Assembly (NCBI RefSeq): GCF_031846415.1
Contig: NZ_JAVRHT010000001.1
Span: 295,248-359,247, forward strand
Reading direction: 5' to 3'
DNA length: 64,000 bases
DNA from: Rubrivirga litoralis
GTDB taxonomy: Bacteria; Bacteroidota; Rhodothermia; Rhodothermales; Rubricoccaceae
Below, piece by piece: positions 36,773-43,748 of this stretch. The notes below the pieces were generated by a model. That model searched no databases and was not told the origin of the DNA. It saw only the letters and a list, made by a program, of their open reading frames with translations. A program made the translations under genes and the position numbers. The first letter of the stretch is position 1. Each line of letters opens with the position of its first letter.

Positions 36773-38380
36773 CTAGTTGAACCCGACGCCGCTCACGCGC
36801 GGGCGGTCGTCGGCGTTGGCGATCTCCCAGGCCGTCCCGAACACGAGCCGCGCGATCTGCGCCATCCGGTCGTAGTCGATCTTGTCCGCGCTGTCGCCGA
36901 CGCCGTGGTAGTCCTCGTGCGTGCCGGTGAAGTAGAAGATGAACGGGACGTCGTACTTCCCGAAGTTCCAGTGGTCCGAGCGGCGGAAAAACTGGTTGGG
37001 GTCGTCGGGCGAGTTGAACTTGTCCGAGAGGAAGATGCCCGTGCCCGTGGCCTCGTTGACGGCCGCGTTCCAGTCCGCGATGTCCTGGCTGATGAGGTCG
37101 GCGCCGATGACGTAGACGTAGTCCGTCGTGTCGAACCCGCGCTCGGGGTCGTGCCGGCCGATCATGTCGATGTTGAGGTTGGCAGCCACGTTCTCGATGG
37201 GCACGAGCGGGTCACGGTCGGCGAAGTACTCGCTGCCCAGGAGCCCCTTCTCCTCGCCGGTCACGTGGAGGAACAGGACCGAGCGGCGCGGGCCGTGGCC
37301 GTCCGCCTTGGCCTCCTCGAACGCCTCGGCGATCTCGAGCAGCGTGACTGTCCCCGAGCCGTCGTCGTCGGCCCCGTTGAAGATGGTGTCCTCGCCCTCG
37401 TCCGCGACGCCGACGTGGTCGAGGTGGGCGCTGATGATGACGTACTCGTCCTTGAGCACGGGGTCCGAGCCCTCGACGACGGCGACGACGTTCTCGGTGT
37501 CGACCAGGCGCGTCTCGACGTCGGCCGTGACCGAGAGCATCACGCCGGTCTCGGCCGGCGAGTCGTCGCCGCTCTCGACCGTCCGCCCGACGCCCGCGAG
37601 CAGCCGGTCGGCCACCTCTGGGCTCGTCGCCAGGATGGGCGGGAGGTCGTCGGCGTCGGGCTCCGCCCCGCCCGGGGCGGGGAGGGCGAGCCGGCCGCCG
37701 CCGAAGGCCCCGGCGGCCGACTCGGCGAGCGCCGCCGACGTCGGGGCGCTCACCAGGAGCACGCCGCGGACGCCCCGCAGGCCGAGCACGCCGACGTGGT
37801 CGATCGTGGCGCCGCGGTCGGCCGGGTTCTCGACCGTGCCCGGGAGCATTAGCGCGTAGGCGCCTTCGAGCGGGAGCGGGGCGAGGTCGCCCTCGTCCGC
37901 ATGGCCGACGAACACGACGGGCGCCGGCGTGGCGTCGTCGACCGCCCCGTAGGCCGGCACGAGCACGGCGCCCGCCGTGTCGCCGTCGCGGATCGTGCTC
38001 TCGAGGATCGTCTCGCCGTCGCGCGTGGCCACGGCCGTCAAGCTGCGGAGCACCTTCTGCTCCAGGTTGAACGGCTGGAGGTAGCCGTCGAGGTTGTACG
38101 GGCTGGTCCCCGAGCCCGAGCCCTTCGGCATCACGCCCATCGTCTGGTACTGGCCGGCGAGGTAGCGCGCGGCGAACCGCTGGCCCGGCTCGCCGGTCTC
38201 CCGCCCCGCCAGGTAGTCGTCGGCGTAGACGTAGAGGTAGCCGGCCAGCTCGGCCGGGGTGATCGTCTGCTGGTAGCGCTGGACGAGCTCGGGGTTGGCC
38301 GAGGCCGTCGGCGTCTGGGCGGCGGCCGGCGCGGCGAGCGCCGCCAGGGCGGCGAGCAGGAGGGGAGAGCGGGTGGGCAT
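36773..38380 (-). CDS. secreted M28 family metallopeptidase
   Basis: A 535-residue zinc aminopeptidase-like enzyme with a signal peptide (residues 1-21, ending A-A-A-Q). A PA-like inserted domain lies at about 130-300. Zinc ligands of the M28 fold are visible: His in ISAHLDHVG (about 340), Asp in GADDDGSGT, the Glu pair in TGEEKGLLGSE, Asp in NLNIDMIGRHD and His in EDYHGVGDSADK. Probably periplasmic or secreted; it lacks a T9SS sorting domain. ATG at 38380. A degenerate heptamer array begins directly upstream of the start codon. Confidence 0.92.
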   Translation of the reverse strand: MPTRSPLLLAALAALAAPAAAQTPTASANPELVQRYQQTITPAELAGYLYVYADDYLAGRETGEPGQRFAARYLAGQYQTMGVMPKGSGSGTSPYNLDGYLQPFNLEQKVLRSLTAVATRDGETILESTIRDGDTAGAVLVPAYGAVDDATPAPVVFVGHADEGDLAPLPLEGAYALMLPGTVENPADRGATIDHVGVLGLRGVRGVLLVSAPTSAALAESAAGAFGGGRLALPAPGGAEPDADDLPPILATSPEVADRLLAGVGRTVESGDDSPAETGVMLSVTADVETRLVDTENVVAVVEGSDPVLKDEYVIISAHLDHVGVADEGEDTIFNGADDDGSGTVTLLEIAEAFEEAKADGHGPRRSVLFLHVTGEEKGLLGSEYFADRDPLVPIENVAANLNIDMIGRHDPERGFDTTDYVYVIGADLISQDIADWNAAVNEATGTGIFLSDKFNSPDDPNQFFRRSDHWNFGKYDVPFIFYFTGTHEDYHGVGDSADKIDYDRMAQIARLVFGTAWEIANADDRPRVSGVGFN

Positions 38381-38410
38381 GCGGAGCAACAGGGGAGCAG
38401 AAGGGGAGCG
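38381..38410. repeat. degenerate heptamer array abutting M28 start
   Basis: Plus-strand units GCGGAGC, AACAGGG, GAGCAGA, AGGGGAG, CGAAAAG directly next to the start codon (38378-38380). One arm only. Confidence 0.55.
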
Positions 38411-38747
38411 AAAAGCGACCGCGCGGGCGGGGTGGCGCCGGCGTCCGGGGGAGCCAGAGGATACCCGGCCGAGGCCGCCAGCACACGCGCCCGAACAACG
38501 CGGCTGCCGCCCCGCCCCGTGTCCCAGGGCTCTGGAAAAGGCCCCCGGGGCGGGGCGGCGCATGGGCGGGGCGGCGTCCGTGCCCGCGCGTTCAGAGTGC
38601 GCTCGTGGACGTCCCCCCAGCCGTCGTCCCCGCGGAGGCGGGGGATCCGGAGGCCGACCGCCCGGCCCCTGAGAACGCCCATTGGGTCCGCCCGGCGGCC
38701 TCGTCCACCGCCCCGCCCGGCCCCGCCGTCGCCGCACTCGTGAGCCC
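38411..38747. other. intergenic region with GC motifs and a REP-like palindrome
   Basis: No gene seen. It contains several GC-motif copies and, at 38622-38650, CGTCGTCCCCGCGG followed by AGGCGGGGGATCCGG, a palindrome resembling intergenic REP-like repeats seen in many proteobacteria and others. No promoter box is evident. It separates the M28 gene from DUF58; both are minus strand. Confidence 0.5.
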
Positions 38748-39752
38748 TCAGTAGAGCCGCCGCCGCTTGTCGAGGTAGGCGCGGAGGGCGTCGGCGTAGG
38801 GGCGGGCCGTGTCGAGCACCTCGTACTCCACGCCGGCCTCGCGGCACTGCCGCCGGAGCCGCTCCACGAACGCCTCGGCCGACGCCTGGTAGCTCTCGCG
38901 GACCTGCCCTGGCCGGAGCGTCAGCGTCTCGCCCGTCTCCAGGTCGCGGACCTGGACCGGCGCGTCGGGGAACGCGAACCGCCGCTCGGTCGCCGCGTCG
39001 AGGACGTGGAACACGACGACCTCGTGGCCGCGGTGGCGGAGGTGGCGGAGCGCGCGCACGAAGTCGCCGGAGCCGCCCCGCCCCGCCCCGCTCGCGGCGC
39101 CGTCTGCGCGGTTACCTCCGATGTTAGCTGCGCTGTCGCCTCCGGCGTTGTCGAACAGGTCACTGATGAGGACCACGAGCGAGCGCCTCGGGATGCGGTC
39201 GGCGACTTGGTGGAGCGCCTCGGCGCCCGCCGTCTCCGCCCCGCCCGCGGGCGGGGCGGGGTCCTCCAGAAGCCGCGCGAGCCGCGCGAGCAGCCGGCGC
39301 ACGTGGCCCGACGTGCTCTTGGGCGGGACGAGGTCGCGGACGCCGCGGTCGAACGTGACCAGGCCCGTCGCGTCGCGCTGGCGGGCGAACAGGACGTGGA
39401 GCGCGCCCGCGAGCGTCGCCCCGTACTCCAGCTTCGTGAGCCCGGCGTGGCCGGCGTAGCGCATCGACCGGCTCGTGTCGAGCACGACGTAGTGCCGGAG
39501 GTTGGTCTCCTCCTCGTACCGCTTCAGCACGAGCCGGTCCGACCGGCCGTACACCTTCCAGTCCACGTGGCGGAGGTCGTCGCCGTGGTTGTAGGCCCGG
39601 TGCTCGGCGAACTCGACCGAGAACCCGTGGTACGGGCTCTTGTGGAGGCCGGTGATGAACCCCTCGACGACGGCCCGCGCGCGCAGCTCGAACGACTCGA
39701 TCTGGGCGAGCGCCTCGGGCGTGAGCAGGGCGGGGGCGGGGCGGTCCGGCAC
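38748..39752 (-). CDS. DUF58 domain protein (vWA-like)
   Basis: A 334-residue protein of the DUF58 family, usually encoded beside MoxR ATPases and implicated in envelope or chaperone functions; cytoplasmic, no membrane segment. It has SFELRARAVVEGFITGLHKS near the start, RAYNHGDDLRHVDWKVYGRSD, and the vWA metal-site motif DTSRSM (about 120). An extra Gly/Asn/Ala-rich segment (about 205-225) lies after DLFDNAGG. The GTG at 39752 is chosen because upstream the frame is only a Ser/Pro/Leu repeat encoded by ten perfect octamers. No MoxR gene lies in the window, which is unusual. Confidence 0.8.
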   Translation of the reverse strand: MPDRPAPALLTPEALAQIESFELRARAVVEGFITGLHKSPYHGFSVEFAEHRAYNHGDDLRHVDWKVYGRSDRLVLKRYEEETNLRHYVVLDTSRSMRYAGHAGLTKLEYGATLAGALHVLFARQRDATGLVTFDRGVRDLVPPKSTSGHVRRLLARLARLLEDPAPPAGGAETAGAEALHQVADRIPRRSLVVLISDLFDNAGGDSAANIGGNRADGAASGAGRGGSGDFVRALRHLRHRGHEVVVFHVLDAATERRFAFPDAPVQVRDLETGETLTLRPGQVRESYQASAEAFVERLRRQCREAGVEYEVLDTARPYADALRAYLDKRRRLY

Positions 39753-39753
39753 G

Positions 39754-39833
39754 GGGGAAGAGGGGAAGAGGGGAAGAGGGGAAGAGGGGAAGAGGGGAAG
39801 AGGGGAAGAGGGGAAGAGGGGAAGAGGGGAAGA
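39754..39833 (+). repeat. ten perfect octamers GGGGAAGA
   Basis: Exactly ten consecutive copies of GGGGAAGA, two bases from the GTG start of DUF58 and about 100 bases before pyrR. Perfect identity suggests recent expansion. On the DUF58 strand it is a pure C/T tract. Confidence 0.95.
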
Positions 39834-39922
39834 GGGCCGGGCGGGGTGGAAAAGTTCCGGCCACCGCCCCGCCCCTGGCGCCTCGCGGGCGGGGTGCGCT
39901 CCTGCGCTCCTGCGCCGGCGGT

Positions 39923-39930
39923 AGCTTCCG
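39923..39930 (+). promoter_or_regulatory. candidate -7 box for pyrR-pyrB, possibly leaderless
   Basis: TAGCTTCC ends 3 bases before the pyrR ATG. If it is the -7 box, transcription would start at or next to the ATG, giving a leaderless mRNA and excluding a classical PyrR attenuator leader. Confidence 0.35.
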
Positions 39931-39933
39931 GCC

Positions 39934-40527
39934 ATGCCGCCCCCCGACCGCGTCAAGGCCCACCTGATGGACGAGGCCGACATGGCCCGGACGCTCGACC
40001 GTCTGGCCCGGCAGGTCGTCGAGGAACTCGACGACGACGCGGACCCCGCCGAGCGGCTGGCGCTCGTGGGGATGCAGACGCGGGGCGTCCACCTCGCGCG
40101 CCGGCTCCGCGAGCGGATCGAAGCCGTCGAGGGCGTCCGCCTCCCGTTCGGGGTCCTCGACGCCACGTTCTACCGCGACGACGTGGGCCACCGGGCGGGG
40201 CGGCCCACGCCGCTCGTCCAGCCGACCGACATCCCGTTCTCGCTCGACGGCCGCCGCGTGGTGCTCGTCGACGACGTGGTCTACACCGGGCGGACGACGC
40301 GGGCCGCGCTCGACGCGCTCACCGACATGGGCCGGCCGGCGTCGGTGCGGCTGCTCGCCTTCGTCGACCGCGGCCTCCGCGAGCTCCCCGTCGCGCCGGA
40401 CTACGTGGGCCGCCACGTCCCGACGGCGCCCGGCGAGCTCGTCCGCGTGCGGCTGGCCGAGGAGGACGCCGAGGACGGCGTGTGGCTGGTCCAGAAGGGT
40501 ACGGGGTACGGGGTACAGGGTACATGA
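39934..40527 (+). CDS. pyrR: PyrR-type uracil phosphoribosyltransferase/regulator
   Basis: Type I phosphoribosyltransferase of the PyrR family, which attenuates pyrimidine operons and/or salvages uracil. The 197 residues include MDEADMARTLDRLARQVVEE, GMQTRGVHLARRL (about 50-62), LDATFYRDDVG (about 73-83) and the PRPP loop VVLVDDVVYTGRTTRAALD (about 108-126). The last ten residues (KGTGYGVQGT) are encoded by four tandem heptamers GGGTACG/GGGTACA, so the original protein probably ended at LVQ. The stop TGA overlaps the ATG of pyrB. With no obvious leader terminator, regulation by attenuation is doubtful. Confidence 0.92.
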   Translation: MPPPDRVKAHLMDEADMARTLDRLARQVVEELDDDADPAERLALVGMQTRGVHLARRLRERIEAVEGVRLPFGVLDATFYRDDVGHRAGRPTPLVQPTDIPFSLDGRRVVLVDDVVYTGRTTRAALDALTDMGRPASVRLLAFVDRGLRELPVAPDYVGRHVPTAPGELVRVRLAEEDAEDGVWLVQKGTGYGVQGT

Positions 40528-40571
40528 GGGGGCCACGCACGCCCGTACCCGGTACCTCGTACCCTGTACCA
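40497..40571. repeat. inverted heptamer arrays at pyrR/pyrB junction, coding
   Basis: Left arm GGGTACG, GGGTACG, GGGTACA, GGGTACA (40497-40524), encoding the PyrR tail. Right arm CGTACCC, GGTACCT, CGTACCC, TGTACCA (40544-40571), encoding part of the PyrB N-terminus. The ATGA overlap (40524-40527) lies at the end of the left arm. Confidence 0.9.
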
Positions 40572-41561
40572 GCGCCTGCCGAGGCGCTCCGGCACCGCCA
40601 CCTGCTCGGGCTGGCCGACTACGGCGCTGACGAGGTCCGGCTCATCCTGCAGACGGCCCGGCGGTTCCGCGACGTGCTCGACCGGCCCATCCGGAGCGTC
40701 CCGTCGCTCCGCGGCGTCACGTGCTGCAACCTGTTCTTCGAGAACTCGACGCGGACGCGGCTCTCGTTCGAGCTCGCCGAAAAGCGGCTCTCGGCCGACG
40801 TCGTCAACTTCTCGGCCGGGCAGTCGAGCGTGTCGAAGGGCGAGACGCTCAAGGACACGGCCCGCAACATCGAGGCCATGCGGATCGACCTCGTGGTCGT
40901 CCGCCACCGCTCGGCCGGGGCCGCCCACTTTCTCACGCGCTGCGTCGACGCCGTCGTCGTGAACGCCGGCGACGGCCAGCACGAGCACCCCACGCAGGCG
41001 CTGCTCGACGCGCTCACGATCTCGGACCTCGACGTGCCGGGCCACCCCGCCCTGGGGGCGTTCGACTTCCGCGGGCTCCGCGTGAGCATCGTCGGCGACA
41101 TCGCCCACAGCCGCGTGGCGCGCTCGAACGTCTACGGCCTGACGGCGCTCGGCGCGCACGTCACGCTGTGCGGCCCGCGCACCATGATGCCGCGTGACGT
41201 CGAGGCCGCCCTCGCCGGCCGCGACGTGACGGTGACGGACCGCCTAGACGAGGCGCTCGACGGCTGCGACGTGGCGATGGCCCTCCGCATCCAGCTCGAG
41301 CGCCAGGGTCAGGACGTGGGCCTCACGCCGAGCCTCCGCGAGTACGCCGAGCTCTACGGGATCGGGCCGGAGCACCTCGCGCGCCACCCCGCCCTCTGGG
41401 TGATGCACCCCGGCCCGGTCAACCGCGGCGTCGAGCTGGCCAGCGAGGTCGTCGACTCGGACCGCTCGGTCATCCTCGACCAGGTCACGAACGGCGTGGC
41501 CGTGCGGATGGCTGTGCTCTACCTCCTGTCCGGGGCGGGCGCGTCCGCGGACGCGGGGTGA
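40524..41561 (+). CDS. pyrB: aspartate carbamoyltransferase catalytic subunit
   Basis: Joins carbamoyl phosphate and aspartate in pyrimidine synthesis. The 345-residue frame from the ATG overlapping the pyrR stop has the core starting at LRHRHLLGLADY (about residue 22). Motifs include FFENSTRTRLSFE (carbamoyl-phosphate site), SSVSKGETLKDTA, HPTQALLDALT, VGDIAHSRVARSN and MHPGPVNRGVE. The first ~18 residues (PRTPVPGTSYPVPAP) are encoded by the right heptamer arm and its flank and are not part of the family; no start lies between the array and the core. No pyrI follows and no pyrC is adjacent. The C-terminus has a short Ala/Gly tail. Confidence 0.95.
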   Translation: MRGPRTPVPGTSYPVPAPAEALRHRHLLGLADYGADEVRLILQTARRFRDVLDRPIRSVPSLRGVTCCNLFFENSTRTRLSFELAEKRLSADVVNFSAGQSSVSKGETLKDTARNIEAMRIDLVVVRHRSAGAAHFLTRCVDAVVVNAGDGQHEHPTQALLDALTISDLDVPGHPALGAFDFRGLRVSIVGDIAHSRVARSNVYGLTALGAHVTLCGPRTMMPRDVEAALAGRDVTVTDRLDEALDGCDVAMALRIQLERQGQDVGLTPSLREYAELYGIGPEHLARHPALWVMHPGPVNRGVELASEVVDSDRSVILDQVTNGVAVRMAVLYLLSGAGASADAG

Positions 41562-41639
41562 GGCGGGCGGGGTGGCGCCGGCTCCGCCCCGCCCCCGGTA
41601 CGGACGCCCCGCGTGGTGCCCCGCGACGCCGTGCCCGCC

Positions 41640-41777
41640 CCGCCCGGACGCCGCGGCCCGACGGCGTTGCGTGCAACGCCGCTACGACGACCGCCCCGCC
41701 CACGGCTCGGGCGGGGTGGCTGCATCGTGTCTCTGATGCGGGCGGGGTGGTGCACCTTCGCTGCCCGCTGCCCGCCC
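41640..41777. repeat. ~130-base intergenic repeat, copy 1
   Basis: Shares with 47130-47297 a common order: ACCGCGGCCCGATGGCGTTG-like sequence, TACGACGACC, CACGGCTCGGGCGGGG, GCTGCATCGTG, TGATGCGGGCGGGGTGG and GCACCTTCGCTGCCC. Here only two GCTGCCC units follow (41760-41773) before the stop codon of the next gene (minus strand); the other copy has eight. Confidence 0.8.
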
Positions 41778-43535
41778 CTACGGCACCGGGATCGGGAGCG
41801 TCAGCGAGCGCTCGCCGATGGAGGCCACAAACACGAGGCGGCGGAGGTCACGGGCGACCTCGGGCGCGTAGAGCACGACGGTGCCCCGGCGCGACGTGCC
41901 CGGTTCGGCGGTCGGGCCGGACGGGCTCGTGCTCTCGGCGGCCGACACGGCGTAGCGGCGGCCCGTGTCGTCGACGAGGTAGGACTGCGCCGCGAACCGC
42001 TCCCACGGCGCCCAGCCCCCGCTGTAGTCGACCGAGCGGACGGTGACGCTGAGCTGGACGCGCGTCCGCGTCTCGCCGGGGTACGAGATGGCGACCGTCG
42101 TCACGCCGACCTCGAACGTGCTCTCCCCACTCTCGCCCTCCCGCCGGACTTCGGTGGCGAACACCTTCGTGGGCGGGGCGGGGCCGTCGTAGCGGCCGCC
42201 GGGCGGGGCGGCGGTCGGCGGCGGGGGCTCGACGGCTTCGGTCTCGGACGCGAGCGTGTAGTCGCCGCCCCGCGCCGGGTCGCCGGGCTCCCACTCGCCG
42301 CCCGACGACACCTCGACGAAGTAATCGCCCGCGTCGAGCCGGCCCTCGACCGTGGCCTCCGGCCCGCCGGCTGGGTTCGCCGCGTCGGCGACGTCCTTCC
42401 GCGACCGTCCGTCGAGGCGCCACACGCGGAGGGCGGGGGGGAACACCTCGGACGCGGCCACGAGCCGCGTGCGGACGCCGTCGGGGACCCGGAGCCGGTA
42501 CGTGTCGACGTAGCGGCCGTCGACGAGCCAGCTGTCGTCGCCGAGCGCGCCGTCGGCCTCTTCGCCCAGCCCGAGGCTGTAGGTCTGGAGGCTCCGCACG
42601 TCGAGCGCGTACGCGCCCTCGGCGCCCGCCTCTTCGGACGTGACGAGCAGCCGGTACGGGGCGTCCCAGCCGGGGAGGTACCGGATCACGACGGCGCGGA
42701 GGCTGTCGCCGCTCGCCCGGCGCTCGACGGTCCGCCACGACCCGCGGACCTCGCCGTTGGGGCCGAACAGGTGGAGCCGCGGCGTGAACGACGGCGACAC
42801 GACGCGGAGCAGGACGGGGACCTCGGACCCCGTCATCACGCCATACGCCCGCTCATACCGCGGACCCCGCCGCGCGCCCTGCCCGAGCGTGTCCAGCCGT
42901 GGCTCCTCGTCGACGAACAGGGAGTCTGCCGGGCCGGCGGGGACCACCTCCAGGACGTAGGCGCCCGACGTGCCGGGCTCGAACGGCGACACCTCGACCA
43001 CGAACCGGCCCGGCCCCTGGAGGCCCTCGATCTCGGCCCGCCCCTCCGTCCGCAGCAGGTTCGACGCCGCAACTGTCTGCCCGTCGGGGCGGCGGACCGA
43101 CAGGTCGGGGGCGAAGTCGTCCGAGGTAACGAGGACCGAAAAGTCGAGGCTGTCGGCCTCGAACGCGTAGTAGTCCGCGTAGCGGCCGTCGTCGCGCTCC
43201 GCGTCGCCGGGGCCGAGCGTGCCCTCGGCGGGGCGGCGGTCGAGGGCCTGCGGCGCCTGGCGCTGGGCGTCCGCCCACTCGGCCCGCGCGAGCGCCACCT
43301 GCCGCATCATGTCCTCGTCGTTCGCTCCCTCCGCGACGTCGGAGGCCGTATCCGTGAGCGCCCACGCCAGGAGGGCGACGAGCACGGCCACCCCGCCCCA
43401 GCGCGCCCACAGCGGCCACGCCCGCCACTGCGCCGCAAGGTGCGCGCGGAGCGACGGCTCGGCTTCCGCCCCGCCCGGCGCCGGCCGCGGCGGCGGGTCG
43501 CTTGGCAGGCGGGCGGGGGGATCGGCGGAGGGCAC
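41778..43535 (-). CDS. membrane-anchored protein with repeated PPC-like beta domains
   Basis: A 585-residue protein with a Pro/Ala-rich cytoplasmic N-terminus, one membrane segment (WARWGGVAVLVALLAWAL, about 48-65) and a large extracytoplasmic part. Three or more related beta domains resembling bacterial pre-peptidase C-terminal (PPC) domains are visible, each with a strand of the type FAPDLSVRRPDGQ, FTPRLHLFGPNGE or FPPALRVWRLDGR and a GRFVVEV/GDYFVEV strand. The C-terminal ~150 residues form a further beta-rich region (VGVTTVAISYPGETRTRVQLSV). Function unknown; adhesion or surface scaffolding is a guess. GTG at 43535 is chosen as the least extended start; the upstream frame is repeat-derived. 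Confidence 0.65.
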   Translation of the reverse strand: MPSADPPARLPSDPPPRPAPGGAEAEPSLRAHLAAQWRAWPLWARWGGVAVLVALLAWALTDTASDVAEGANDEDMMRQVALARAEWADAQRQAPQALDRRPAEGTLGPGDAERDDGRYADYYAFEADSLDFSVLVTSDDFAPDLSVRRPDGQTVAASNLLRTEGRAEIEGLQGPGRFVVEVSPFEPGTSGAYVLEVVPAGPADSLFVDEEPRLDTLGQGARRGPRYERAYGVMTGSEVPVLLRVVSPSFTPRLHLFGPNGEVRGSWRTVERRASGDSLRAVVIRYLPGWDAPYRLLVTSEEAGAEGAYALDVRSLQTYSLGLGEEADGALGDDSWLVDGRYVDTYRLRVPDGVRTRLVAASEVFPPALRVWRLDGRSRKDVADAANPAGGPEATVEGRLDAGDYFVEVSSGGEWEPGDPARGGDYTLASETEAVEPPPPTAAPPGGRYDGPAPPTKVFATEVRREGESGESTFEVGVTTVAISYPGETRTRVQLSVTVRSVDYSGGWAPWERFAAQSYLVDDTGRRYAVSAAESTSPSGPTAEPGTSRRGTVVLYAPEVARDLRRLVFVASIGERSLTLPIPVP

Positions 43536-43748
43536 GGGAGCGGTTCCCGGGACGGACCCAAAGGGCGGACCTAAGGGGCGGACCCAAAGGGTGGGGCGGG
43601 GGGAGGGAGAAGATAGCGGCGGCCTCGGCCGCGCTCCGCCCTCAACGGCCCCGCCCCGCTCCGTCGTGCGGCGGGAGGCTCGTCGGCCGCCGCCCCGCTC
43701 CACGGGCGGGGCGGTCGCTCGGGCAAAGCAGCCTCACGGGCGGGGCGG
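43536..43748. other. intergenic repeats of GGACCCAAAGGG type
   Basis: Three direct units GGACCCAAAGGGC, GGACCTAAGGGGC, GGACCCAAAGGGT (about 43555-43593) followed by GC-motif copies. Related words recur at 60719-60745. No gene seen. Confidence 0.6.

Noticed and set aside
39838..39933. A PyrR-binding attenuator leader upstream of pyrR
   Set aside because: No terminator/antiterminator pair or PyrR-binding consensus was seen; the promoter-like box lies 3 bases from the ATG.
39753..40166. An N-terminal extension of DUF58 made of Pro/Leu/Ser repeats
   Set aside because: It is only the translated octamer tract and would overlap the pyrR promoter and start; the GTG at 39752 gives the normal family length.
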